Below are positions 45,836 to 57,397 of a DNA stretch of 64,000 nt, piece by piece (position 1 is the stretch's first letter; each line of letters begins with the position of its first letter). Location of the stretch: assembly GCA_032629725.1 (NCBI GenBank), contig JAFEVB010000001.1:682001-746000 (forward strand), given 5' to 3'. Below the pieces are notes generated by a model. That model was not told where the DNA came from. It saw only the letters and a list, made by a program, of their open reading frames with translations, and ran no database searches. The position numbers were made by a program, and so were the translations under genes. Source of the stretch: Gremmenia infestans. Taxonomy: Eukaryota > Ascomycota > Leotiomycetes > Helotiales > Hamatocanthoscyphaceae.

Positions 45836-47603
45836 ATGGCTCAGGATTTCCACATGGAAGACGGCCTGGATGACCAGCGGACTGCTAGTGAAGAAGAGAG
45901 GCGACGTTCTCCAAGAATTGGAACGGTCTCCAGTACTCCTAGTGAGCCAACAGGGAAGAACATCCCTCAAAAGCGAAGTTCTTCAGCCGATACTACTTCG
46001 TTCCCCCAATCAACACGAACATTAAGGCCGCATTATAGCGACAGACAAGATGGCTCTGGCCCAGACGCCGTAGCAGAAGCTATGAAGCCTCTGACTGATG
46101 AAGAACGTCGGAACTGGAAGGGCTGGGTTGAGCTTGAGTCAGATCCTGTAGGTTTTGTGTGCATTGGGCCCTTCTTATCAAACCTTACCTATTCACTCCT
46201 TACTCCAGCAACTGACTTGTTCACCAGGCACTGTTCAATTTCATATTACGAGAGAATGGGCTTGAGGATGCCAGAGTCCAGGAAGTCATTAGTCTAGACA
46301 CCGAAATGCTGGCTGAGCTCCCGTAAGTTCCAAAAGGCTTAATTCGACTTCTCTAAAGAATTATAGGCAGCCAATATATGGCTTCATTTTCCTCTTTAGA
46401 TACCGCGATGAGGATGATGAAATAGAGGTAGAAGATCCTCCCAAATGTCCAAGGCATGTATGGTTTGCAAATCAAGTATGTCTTCTACTTGTTTCCCCGC
46501 CTGGTTCTGTGCTGACAAGTCTAAGACTACCAGCAATGCCTGTGCTACGGTTGCTCTCCTCAATATCGTCATGAATGTGTCAGAGATCAATCTTGGCGAA
46601 GCTCTAGCCTCCTTCAAACAGACTACACAGGGTTTGAAGCCTGCCTATCGTGGTCAGCGCCTCGGCCAGAATGACTCCATTAGGTACATTCACAATTCGT
46701 TTGCGAGGTCAGTTCACTCCTATTCGTCTCCTTTACATATATACCATTACTATACTAAAAAGCCCCAGGAGAATGGATATGCTCAATGCCGACTTAGGAC
46801 TTCAGAACGATTTCGAAAAGTGGGAGAAATCAAAGAAGAATCCCAAGCGCAAGAAGGTCACAAACAGCAATCGTAAGAAGAAGAAAGATGAAGAAGAATC
46901 TGGTTTCCATTTCATTGCATACGTACCTATCAACGGCTCGGTCTGGAGACTGGATGGGCTTCAAAGGCACCCGGTCAACCTAGGTAAGTCGTGTCTACTT
47001 TGAGATTCCCGAACCTGGAATTGTCATGCTAACGATACTCTAGGGGCAAGCGGCGATGATTGGATCGCAGTTGCCCGTGCCCATATCAACGAACGGCTGC
47101 ATCGGAACGACCAAGATGATATTCAGTTCAGTCTCCTCTCGCTTTGCAAGAACCCTCTACAGTCAACTCGTCAACAGGTGGCAGAAAACATGAATTTAAT
47201 TATGTCTATTGAACAGAGCCTCGACAACATGAAGCCAGATTGGAAAGCATTCACGCCAGGCAACGAAGTCCCAAAGCTGAATGAATTTTGCGAAATTTTC
47301 AGAATGTCCCAAGAACTTATCGACAAGGCCAAACCGCCAGCGTCTGCGTTGGAGCGATTTCAGCTGGCAAGCATGGACCCAAGTTCTCTGCTAAAACTAC
47401 ATGAAAAATTGTTGACGGACCAGATGGCGCTTCGGGGTAAATATACGGCGGAAGAGGTATCCATTGGACAGGAGAATGAGCAGGCAGCCAAGCAAAAGCA
47501 GGATCATAGCCCCCGGATTTACAGCTCAATGAAGGCTCTTGCTGAAGCTGGGGTGATGAAGGAGATTGTACAGGACATCAGAGAAAGCAAGGATACGAAG
47601 TAG
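45836..47603 (+). CDS. UCH-family deubiquitinase (UCH37/BAP1 type)
   Basis: Cysteine protease that removes ubiquitin; family members act at the proteasome or on chromatin. Exons 45836-46147, 46228-46322, 46400-46475, 46526-46707, 46769-46983 and 47044-47603 give 479 residues. The catalytic set is intact: Gln161 (WFANQ), Cys167 (NACAT), His269 (FHFIAYVP) and Asp284 (WRLDG). A Ser-rich N-terminal tail of ~95 residues precedes the UCH fold. A basic insertion (KRKKVTNSNRKKKKD) sits between Cys and His, within the crossover region. The C-terminal ~150 residues are helical and resemble the UCH37-like domain. It is longer than UCHL1-type enzymes. Tail-to-tail with the FBXO21-like gene, 156 bp apart. 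Confidence 0.95.
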
Positions 47604-47759
47604 TGCAAGGGCGTGTCTTCCGTGAACTTCCAATATCAATTTGGATGTATTTCGTCTGATATGCCAAGAATTCCCAATAAAAAAATTTCCATCATTATCT
47701 AGCCCCCTACCTCACTACAAACTTCATGCCCTGGGGAATATGTACGAACGTGTACTCCA

Positions 47760-49750
47760 TTAATCATCAGGATACTCGTCTCGTATGTTTGATATGAAGA
47801 CGTGGTTTTCCTGATCCCAGCGTTTGAAAAAGCGTCCCGCTAAACTCATCAAAGGTATTGGAACTTCTGGCTCGATAATTTCGATATTTTCTTCTGCCAC
47901 GTAGCGAATGCTCGTATCGTCCACACTAGAAGTTCTGTCTGTCAGCTTTTGCTCTGACATGAATCCGTTCAACTCACAGGGCATGGAAGAAGCTCTGGTT
48001 CCTGCCTCGCGATAAAAGGTCGACTTGATTGTGCGCGCACCAATCGGTGCCCATGCCACACTCTACGTCCCATCCGGTGATGACCGCCATGTAGTTATAT
48101 CTTCTATGGCGGAATACTTGACCAACCTTATACTTTATTGCACGAGCAGCTAATATGTCTCGGGGTGTGACTTGTTTAGGAGTTTGATCTGCAGCCCGAA
48201 CTACTCGTAGTGCTTCGTGAAGCTCCCAATGCTCAGCAACCGATGGATTGTTGAACAGAGGACAGATGTATTGTTCGATCAAAGATGCATCCATGGGATA
48301 GAGGTGTTCAAATTTTTCAAGAATCAGAGGGATGAAGTGCCGCTGGCTCCTGACCTCAGATCTGGGCTGAGTCGCAAATAAAAAATTAGCCCATAAAGCC
48401 GAATAGAATGCATTGTCCAGATCAGCATAAGGATTAGCATGAAGTCGGACTGTGGGATGATGGTTATCGTCGGTGTTTGCAGCTTGCCCTCGAAATTCAT
48501 GAACCGTTGCTAATATGTTCCTTGATGTTCGTACAATGAGGCCGGCAGTGCTCGACTCATTAAGGAATAGTGGCTGGTCTACTTCTTGAATCCCCCAGGC
48601 TGCTAGCATGACTTGTAGGTTCCATACGGGAACTTCGGCATCTGAGCGATATGGATCCAAGTACATGGGCTCTGCATTGTTGTCGTCTGTCGAGTGCCCA
48701 CCATCAAGCGACTCATTATTACGCGGACAGACCATAGCATGCACATGATTCGGTATTCCACAACATTTAGCATCCAGACCCAATCTCTGAGCAACAGCAC
48801 AAAAAATAGCGACGGAGATCAATGGAAGCGAAGGGTGCCCTTGATCTTGCAACGCAATACCGATATAGTTGTTCTGTAAGTCCCGATATGCTATCTCTGA
48901 CGCGATGCCAGTCAGGTTATGTGCTCGCAGAAACTTTACCACGGCAATAGCTTTCTTTCGGGCACAAAGCTGCACGATACCGGGGATTTCCACGCAGAGC
49001 CGTGTCACAATATCGTCGAGCAGGCCAGAGATCTAGAATATGTTAGGTGAGCACTACTTTGGTACTGGGTGTCCATACCTCAAGAAGATCTCCAGGTTGG
49101 TCGTGCAAAACGAACAGGTCAAATGATCCCAAAGCTCTCTCAATAGGGATGTCTTCACCCCTTAGAATCTTTTCCCACTCGGCGAGAGCTTTTGTTCGAT
49201 GAACGTGGTCGAGAATTGCATTCGCATAATACCTTTTTGGGATGTTAGAGGTAATGATTCAGCGTGCATAGATGGGTTTGGCTTACCTCCTTGCAAGGAC
49301 GTCCTCCGCTTCTTCATCTGTATGGCAATGCTGGAGGAGTGTATCTTTGGCATCATAACCAAAGTCGGCAATTAGCTCAAACTTTTGTATCCGATCAACC
49401 TGGCGCTCAAGTGTGCTATCGAGAATTCGTGTAGTCTCCAAATCAACTTTGGCTCTGTGAGCGTATAGCGCCTGCCAGTCTACATCCCCAATCCCCCCCA
49501 GGAACTTTTGTCGAATTCGATGCTTTGGATCCCAGTATTGGAACTGCACACGGCAGTGGTATCGCCACAACAGAGGCTGGCTACTCAGATTATGCAGTCG
49601 CTGAGATGTTCTCTGGACGCTCAGGATGATGTCTAATGGCGGAACAAAGTAGAGAATGTGCTGTATAATTTCGTCGGGGAGGTCATTCAATGACCTGGGG
49701 GGCTGTCTGCGGGGAGTCGTCGACTCCAAATCTGCTCTGGTGGCGACCAT
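47760..49750 (-). CDS. FBXO21-like F-box / SirB1 / YccV-domain protein
   Basis: Probable SCF ubiquitin-ligase receptor. Exons 49750-49287, 49232-49079, 49032-47978 and 47925-47760 give 612 residues. An F-box (LNDLPDEIIQHILYFVPPLDII) lies near 22-45. A transglutaminase-like SirB1 region follows (LPLISVAIFCAVAQRLGLDAKC and GIPNHVHAMV). The C-terminal hemimethylated-DNA-binding YccV-like domain starts KVGQVFRHRRYNYMAVITGWD. This is the order of human FBXO21. An in-frame ATG at 49834 would add 28 residues; I prefer 49750 because the extra segment is not family-like. Confidence 0.9.
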
Positions 49751-49834
49751 TTGAAGGATATAGGTAGGGTTGGGTGAGTATGCACATTGAGAATTAATCG
49801 TCGCCGCTCGGAGGCTATTTTCAGACGATAGCAT

Positions 49835-50678
49835 GGGTATGCTCTGAATTTGTGGTGAGGGAGGCCAGGCGCATGTAATACGATACCACTGTACGGTATC
49901 ATAACCCCAGGAAGAGGCTTCTGGGGTGGGGGGCTTGTATCGTTATCCATGACGGCGACGGCGACGGCATACTTTGTATTGTCCCGGGGTCACGTGCCAG
50001 GGTGACAGTGGAGAGCACACGGTCTGTGTATTTCTTTTATTTCTTCCTTAGACTAAGCTTCATTTGTGATAAGCAGATGTTCTTGTTTGCTATAGGAGGT
50101 AGATCAAAGGTTGAGCCAGAAGTCATACTGTATGTACATGCAACACATGGGTGGATGTGCTGACTAACTACAACTCCTGAGAAAAACACGTATTCGCGTA
50201 ACCAGTTCCAAGTACATTTTATATATTTTGCCGATTGTAGAACTCGACAGACTACAATGTTTTTGACACTTCATAAGGAATTCCCATTCACCAGGACTGC
50301 AAAGATTGGCTGCCTTCATAATATCTCAAGAACCACACATTTTGAAGGGATGGCACAATTTCTATTCTTATAGTTCGGGAGAGCAGGTAAAAAGAAACGC
50401 TTTATATTGAAGTGCAATCAGGGTATCATTCGCTGTAGGACTTCTGTGCCCGCCCAAATACAAAATGTAATGATCTTGTCTGAACGCCGACCTTGCATGC
50501 CGATTCTTTCGACTCACATCACAGAACATCTGTAATACCATTCCCGCTCAGACGGGTGTACATAAGATTCACCAAACCTACAATCCCGAGTCAGCAAAGG
50601 AATAGTGAAACCAGGGTCTAGCAATGGTTTTTATGTCTCGGAATTGCTAAGACATTAAGCCCATGGACTTTTATTTAC
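49835..50678. other. Intergenic spacer
   Basis: Upstream of the FBXO21-like gene and downstream of the SPX-RING gene, both on the minus strand. No coding region supported. Confidence 0.4.
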
Positions 50679-52421
50679 TTACTGCTGTTTACCCCTTTCC
50701 GTTTCCACTTTAATCCGCTTCACTCTTACCTCTTTGGGGAAATGTTTCTCCAGGTAATTCTCAAGCTTGATATCGATGTTGCCTTCGTCAAGAGTCATGA
50801 TACCTTTACGTCGACAAAATGGGCATTGTCTGAGCATTAGATCGAAGTTAGCAGTGTGACTTAGACCCGGGGTACATATTCCATCTATTATTTGCCTGCT
50901 GCTCCTGCTTCTCCACAAAGGTCGCGTCGCTGCTTACCTGTCTCTTAACTGCTGCATGTTGACAGCGCAACTAATGCAAATTAGGTGTCCGCACACAAGT
51001 TTGACGGGCCGCCAATTAATTTCGCAGCAAAGTGGGCATGCAAAGTCGTCGAATTGTGGAACTACCGAAACTAGATCTTGTGACAGCTGCGAGCAGACAG
51101 CCTTTGCCATAGCCTCTGGCATCACTGAGCCCGGCTGTATCGTACTTGGTAAAGCCTTAGACGCATGCAGCTATGTAGTGTTAGTTGGCATATTTTCTGA
51201 CTATACATCCAATGACAATATATTATAGGCAAAATGAGACATTCCTACCTGTGTTCGCTTGTCAAATTCTCATACGAGATTAGCTAGGAACAGCAACGTT
51301 CGGAGGCTTCTTACTCTTCAGTATCTTGTAAATAGCTTTCTGATTTATTTCCTGGAATTTAATATTCAAAAGAAGCTGTTTGTTAATATGGACGAATCGT
51401 TTGAAGGCTTCGTGGCTAGCTGGGAGTTTGAAGGAATTCTGCAACCCCTTTCGTACAACCTCGCTCTGGAACCATTGGAGCTATGGATAGTCAGAACTAT
51501 GATAAAGTTTCAAATCATATGAAACATTATCAGAGTGTTAATTCTACATACCTGTTTCGTTGCCGCCGCGCTATCCCTACGGCCGTGGTCTAGTTCGTGG
51601 GTCGAAAAGAAGATATTGGCGTCCAAATAGATTGCAAACAGCTCCCTCCATCTATTCATATCGCTTTTGCTGAATCTCGATGGCTTCGACAAGGTCGTGA
51701 CCTCCTGTGAAAGTGCAACTATCTCATTGGTCAAAACGCCTTGCTCTCCTGACTGAAGGGCTTCTAAAACAGAAACTTCTTGCTGGATGGTTTTGAAAAA
51801 CTGGGAATCGAATTTCAGAGGGACTTCAATTTGCTGAATGCCAGATTCTTTCTGAAACATGATGGGTTAGGAAGATATCTTAGAAACCGTGGCCCTTTTT
51901 GACCGAATAAGCCACTTACGGCGCTGGTGTCGGGGACGCTTTTCGAAATTTGTTCATATTCCTGAGCCGACGAATCATCAATGACTCCCAGCAAACTGGG
52001 TACCGTTCCTCCCTGCTGTAGGACTAGGTTTTGGAGATGACTTTTTGTGTCAGGGGATAGCGAAGCATCCACGGGAAGTCCGTTCTCGATGAATATAGTA
52101 AGTCTGGGATGGAACTCGGTCTTGTTGCCTACAGTATATGATTAGTCAAATGCTCTCACAGTACAGGACATTTTGCTGACCGTTGAATTCATATTGAAAG
52201 GAGGCCACGCCACCACCTCTACGGCCATGCAAATCAGTGGTGGTGGTTTCTGGTGGGAGCAGTCGAGCAAGCGTGGCGGAATCGAGTCCCAGACTACGCA
52301 ACTCATCGGTGACCCTTTTGATGACCTTTTTGAGTTGACGGTAATGGACGGCGGATGCGACCCAGTGCTCAGGGAAACCCTCGGCGAGCAAGGTAGCCTG
52401 AAACTCGTGGGCGAACTTCAT
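50679..52421 (-). CDS. SPX-domain RING-finger protein (putative E3 ligase)
   Basis: Joins an SPX domain, a sensor of inositol pyrophosphates and hence phosphate status, to a C3HC4 RING finger. Exons 52421-52181, 52128-51920, 51851-51552, 51480-51315, 51268-51249 (20 nt), 51170-50938 and 50829-50679 give 439 residues. SPX: N-terminal MKFAHEFQATLLAEGFPEHW and a second helix region with NRWRELFAIYLDANIFFSTHELD; the lysine-rich KFQEINQKAIYKILKKFDKRT helix closes it. RING: CPLC, CGHLICISC, CPFC (about 330-395). The microexon encodes the end of the SPX helix (KFDKRTQ) and is required by frame. Divergent from the JJJ1-like gene. Confidence 0.93.
51249..51268 (-). other. 20-nt microexon of SPX-RING gene
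   Basis: Flanked by acceptor GAG and donor GTAGGA on the minus strand. It completes a Lys codon from the previous exon and adds FDKRTQ, exactly the conserved continuation of the SPX helix; skipping it (20 nt) would shift the frame. Confidence 0.8.
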
Positions 52422-53107
52422 CTCGAAGAAGACCCTACGAGCCGTGAGACAATATTGACCCCTTTCCTGTGCACAAGTGCATAGGAAAATGGTGTAAGCG
52501 GGGCAATTAAAGTATGGTAATATGATGTTGTTCCACGAGTTGATAAACAGATAAATAGGGTTGGAGTCTGTAATAAGCGTGGAAGAACAAGTAGTAGTAG
52601 TAGTAGCTGGGCTAGGTACCTAGTCTGCAGACAAGTTTTCTCTCCCGCCCCGTCTCTTTTATTTGTAGGTACCAAGCCACTTATAGTTTGCAAGTACACA
52701 CGTGGGTTATTCCTGTTACACGTGTGTATGGAGAAAAGCATAGGTAGGTAGGTAGGTAGGTAGGTAGGTAGGTAGGTAGGTAGGTAGGCAGGTATCTAAG
52801 GTAGTGGTACTGTACGGAAGATATCGACGATCTCCTGCACGAAAGGACCATACACATTAACGTCGGCAGGTACCGTACCTAACATGTATTTCACTAGTAT
52901 AACCCCTGCTTGTGGCTTGGCTTCTTGGCCACTGTTGAAATACTCAAGTCAAGTACCGTAACCGTGCCTAATTTTGTAAATTTTGTTATCGTTCCTTATC
53001 GCATTTTCACCCCTCCCCCTCCCCCTCCCCCTCCCTTCCTCCCCTCCATCTCCTCCATCCCCTCAACCCTTCTCTGCAATACCATTCTTTGCTGCGAGTA
53101 CCATACC
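52422..53107. promoter_or_regulatory. Divergent promoter region SPX-RING / JJJ1
   Basis: Shared upstream spacer. Contains the TAGG array at 52741-52788, CACGTG-like ACACGTGTG elements at about 52700-52725 (possible E-box/phosphate-type sites), and a CCCCCT polypyrimidine tract (53010-53045) before the JJJ1-like ATG. Confidence 0.5.
52741..52788. repeat. TAGG tetranucleotide microsatellite, 12 units
   Basis: Twelve perfect tandem TAGG units, between the SPX-RING and JJJ1-like genes. Not telomeric (the unit is four bases and isolated). Confidence 0.95.
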
Positions 53108-54848
53108 ATGGGTGCCCAGCAATCATCCGGCCGCGATGCAAGTCCCCAGAATGGAACAGCTCCTAAGACCTGCTACTACGAAGTGCTTGGGGTCGACCGC
53201 CATGCCACTGATGATGAGTGCGATCTCCTTGCTTGCGAAAGTACTCTACTGGAAACCAACTGACCTTGGATAGAATCAAAAAGGCATACCGGAGGAAAGC
53301 CTTAGAACTGCATCCAGACCGGAACTATGGAGACGTCGACAATGCTACCGTCAAATTTGCCGAGGTGTCGTCCTCCTGGGAAGTGCTCTCAGATCCCCAG
53401 GAACGGGCCTGGTACGACTCACATCGCGAGTCCATACTGCGTGGCGATGGGGGAGGGGAAGCCGATCATTTCGAACATAACGTGCGGCTTACTAGTGCTG
53501 GGGACCTCGTCAGTCTCATTGGGAAGTTCAGTACGAGCATTCCTTTCACAGACGCACCCAACGGGTTCTATGGAATACTTCGGGACACCTTTGCAAGACT
53601 CGCCTCTGAAGAAGACTCCGCTTGTGATTGGGCTGGGCTTGAGGTAGTGGATTATCCAGATTTCGGTTATGCTGGTGACAACTACGAGGATGCAGTCAAG
53701 CCCTTCTACCGGGTATGGGTTAATTTCACAACAAAAAAATCATTTTCGTGGCGAGATGCCTATAGAGCTTCAGATGCGCCTGACAGAGCGACTCGGAGGC
53801 TCATCGATAAGGAGAACAAGAGGTTGCGAGAAGAAGGCATACGGGAGTTCAACGACACTGTCCGGTCTCTTGTTGTCTTTGTAAGGAAGCGGGATCCAAG
53901 GTACATTCCAAATTCACAAACAGAAGCAGACAGACAGAAGATACTTCGGGACGCTGCTGCCGCACAGGCTGCACGATCCAGAGCTGCGAACCAGGCTAAA
54001 CTTGGTGACCATGTAATTCCAGACTGGGCAAAGTCAAACGAACCCGGCGAAGCAGAGGAGTTTACGGAATCCGAGGAATCGGAGGTCGAGCAGATCGAAT
54101 GTGTTGTTTGCAATAAGACCTTTAAAAGTGAGAAGCAGTATGAGGCTCACGAGAAGAGCAAGAAGCACATCAAGGCTGTGCAGCAGCTCCAGTGGGAGAT
54201 GAAGAAGGAGAATAAACTTCTGGATCTTGATACCCCAGCTAGCAACAGTTCCACGAATACTCCAGTCAGCGAGCTGGACAATTTACACTTGAATGCAAGT
54301 GATATTGAAGTGGAAGACACTACAGCTCCAGATCTTGAAGAAAACGAGAAACTTCCAAGTATACCCGGTCTAAAAGATTGTCCGTCAGACAATGTGGTTT
54401 CTATAGAGCCTACAGTAGAGACCACGCCAGACTCTCTTTCTGACTCTGAAGTAGATGATGAATATGCACCAAGAGAGGATGTCGAGAGTCGTATTGATAG
54501 CTCTTTGGCTGGGAATGAAACGACTGGAGCAAGTAGTTTTAAATCAACAATTGACGCACCAACTGTTAGCGATTTCGATGGCTCTGAGCAACCAAAACTT
54601 GGAAAAGCCAAAGCAAAGCGTGCAAAGAAGGCAGCTAAGCAGCAAGAGACCGAGACTATAGAAGGATTGGAGGTAATGCCCCTACAATTGTGAGAGAGTA
54701 TAAGAGCGCTAAGACCCTGCAGTTCAAGTGTGCAGCTTGTGGTGACTCTTTTGTGTCTAAAACCAAGCTCTTCAATCATATCAAGGAGCTCAATCACGCT
54801 CAACCAGTGCCAGTGTCAAAAGCAAAAGGAAAGAACAAGAAACGATGA
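53108..54848 (+). CDS. JJJ1: JJJ1/DNAJC21-like ribosome biogenesis J-protein
   Basis: Cytosolic Hsp70 co-chaperone that helps release Arx1 from pre-60S subunits after export. Exons 53108-53217, 53274-54672 and 54723-54848 give 544 residues. The J domain (about 20-90) has HPD at 50-52. The JJJ1-type middle region follows (FYRVWVNFTTKKSFSW, then NKRLREEGIREFNDTVRSLV). One U1-like C2H2 zinc finger (CVVCNKTF...H...H) is near 313-335 and a second at the C-terminus (CAACGDSF ... NH, about 506-528), as in yeast Jjj1. The last intron (49 nt) must end at CTGCAG 54722 to recover the second finger; reading through it would stop at 54691-54693. The exon 1/2 junction adds a Glu before IKKAYRRKALEL. Confidence 0.95.
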
Positions 54849-55121
54849 CATAAAACAAGGCGTTCTTGCACGTGGTATTTTGGACATGGTGGTGGTTTTC
54901 GGGGGCATAGCGCGGCGTCAAAAGGGGTCATGGGAAACTCGACAAGTCGATCAATCGAAAGAAGAAGAATTTGAAAATCTTTCTCATTCGCTAGGTTCCG
55001 AGTACACTGCGCGGTGTTCCGCCTATGAAGCTTTGCCAATCACTAAATCTAAATGGTTATCCCCTGCAACCATACGCCTAAACAAAACCGCCCCTTTGAC
55101 ACCTCCGATCCCTAATAAATA

Positions 55122-56577
55122 TCACATAGTATCATCGTCCTCGTCATCGAAGGTCTCAACTTCATCTATCGCCCCGTGGCGCTCTCCAGCAAGTCCAAGT
55201 CCTGCTGGATCTTGATCCGCCACATGGATCACGGCTTTCCCCTGCACTTCTTGGACCGCTTGTCGCCAATCCTTCCAGTCGTTTTCGTCGCGGATCAGAA
55301 AAGCAATTAGCATACTAGGATCCATTTCCTTGATGTGGATCCTCCGAAGTCTACGAGTATGGCAGGAATCTATATCTTCTTGGGTGTAACCTTCAAGTTT
55401 TTCTGGTAGGGGAAGTGCTGGTCGAGTCTGATGGGGGTCGAGGTAAAAGAAATATGGTCCTTGTACCCCGATGAAGTAATGGGATGAAGATGGTTGACCA
55501 CTAGAAGTGTCAGCTCATTTGTTACCCCCTTACGGGTGGGAAACTGACCCTGCGATGCCAATAGATTGTGGCATTTGTAAAGATGTCTTCAAAGCTTCCC
55601 AATACACTGGAGTGACTTTGTCCAGGCCCAACCGTGTTCCTACCAAGATAAGGGTGGGTTTGAAAATGGACCCATCTGGCTTTGCAATGCCCATAAAGGT
55701 GTCCTCATACACGTCCGAACCGTCACCGGTGATGTAGACTCTTAGCTCTGAAGGCTCATGGCTGTTTGTCAAGGCTCTACAATATAATTAGTAATGGACT
55801 AAGCACTCTCTGGGAGCCCTCACTGAATACAGCGTGCAGTGGCTGAAGGTCCAAACCACTCCCCAGGATGCTTTCCACATGCCGTAGCCCCATGTTCAAC
55901 AAATTTATGTATCGAGTAGGGAGCTTTTGGATCGTCTGCAAAAAGCGATAAGATCTTCCGTTCTTCGTCGTTGGATGTGCCGCGTCTCCAATCTGTCAAG
56001 ACATTAATACTTGGACACTCCTTAGATATCAAATTAACTGACCTCTACCCATACGTAGCATAACCAAAGAATTCGCTAGAAGGCTCTGACCAGATCTGAT
56101 CATACAGCCCCATCCTGTATCGGAGGTAAATCCACCTTGATCAACCAGCTGGCTCCTGATTCTCACGGCAAGAGACATGGCGGATAAGGCGGCAGGATCT
56201 TGAGATTTGGGGATAGCTGGGAAGTTGGAACGGTAGGTGAGCCAGATTCTAGCTTCAAAGTCATCTAAGAATGAAGGGGGCCATCCTCCATCGTCGTCTG
56301 CATTCCTGGCCTCGTCGTATGCCAAGCCAGAGTCAAAGCTGCTGGCTGCGCTATCTGGGGGGGTTGCGGGTTTGGCGTCCTGTTCTGGTTCTATAGGCTC
56401 TGCGCCGGGAGGGGATGAAGGTGCTGCTGCTGTGTTTGGAGCAGATGGCCTATTTGACGGTCGGTATTCTTTGCCCAGACACCATATGGGAGATTTAGAT
56501 GTGGCATCGTTTGTCGGCGCTGGATCCCAGAAAAACTGCACAATCTTCTTATATCTACCGAAGTCGACGTTAGCCAT
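55122..56577 (-). CDS. ATG4: Autophagy cysteine protease ATG4
   Basis: Cuts the C-terminus of Atg8 for lipidation and later removes it from membranes. Exons 56577-56043, 55992-55824, 55776-55549 and 55500-55122 give 436 residues. Catalytic Cys158 lies in SDTGWGCMIRSGQS, and Asp332/His334 in YLDPHQTRP. The Tyr/Phe-rich strand SSSHYFIGVQG precedes the DPH. The fungal N-terminal insertion (about 40-95) is Pro/Ala-rich. The C-terminal tail is acidic (EVETFDDEDDD), typical of fungal Atg4. All junction phases agree. A minus-strand frame continues upstream but the family start (VDFGRYKKIVQFFWD) fits ATG 56577. Divergent from the SQS1-like gene. Confidence 0.96.
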
Positions 56578-57397
56578 GGTTACTCCTCTCCTCCTCGAGG
56601 CCAAGGAAGGGGGCCAACTCCGGGCTTGGACTTGGCTGAGATGGTGGGGAACGTGGGGTAGGTCTTTCAGTATAGCGTGCTGTGTTTTGAAGACTAGGTT
56701 TGTGGAGATACAAAGCAGGCAGAGGAGAGAGGGGATAGGAGGTGTAGCTATGAGAAAGGACGCGGCGGCGGCAAGGAGAGGTGTTGTGTTGTATTGTTAT
56801 TTGGTTGGGGCTAAGGTCTTGCACCTGATGTCGAGGTAGAAGATGATGATCCACCCATGAGTCCGTCTCCTTGTCCGTTACTGGCTTGGCAGGTCCAGGC
56901 TGTAGTGAGTCCCAGGTAGGGTAGGGGTAGGTGCCTTGGTTATTACTGTAATCTCTCAGCAACGGACTGCGGGGTATATATTCCCGTGAATAGCGGATAT
57001 ACGAGTAGCGTCGTACCTAAGGTAAGATGGTTTATTACATTATATAGTGCAATCACTGGAATGATTGGATACATGAAGCATTTGAGAATACCAATCAATA
57101 CCTTAGTAACTCGTCGTTACTAAGTTAAGTAGGTATGTGTATGGTATGGCCTTTTCTGTGACTTAACCGGTAATACTCCGTACATTCAGAATTGGCGAAA
57201 CGTTATCGATAAGACAGACCATCGGGATCGGGCTAGGATTTACCGGTATTAATATTTCCCTTCGTATATGCATATGCATGTCCTGCGTCACGACGAGAAA
57301 CATTTCAGTATATGTGCTGCACTACCATGCCTATGCTACACCAAAGCGTTGTATTATCCCAACACCCTGAATGATATAGGTACTGGTCTGTTTCAAC
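56578..57397. promoter_or_regulatory. Divergent promoter region ATG4 / SQS1
   Basis: Shared upstream region, 820 bp. Several TACCTA/TAGGTA and TAAGTTAAG motifs; no coding region supported. Confidence 0.45.

Noticed and set aside
52741..52788. Interstitial telomere-like repeat
   Set aside because: The unit is TAGG, four bases, not the fungal TTAGGG; it is a simple microsatellite.
54673..54704. A 32-nt last intron in the JJJ1-like gene
   Set aside because: Too short and leaves a non-conserved segment; ending at CTGCAG (54722) gives a 49-nt intron and joins directly to the zinc finger.
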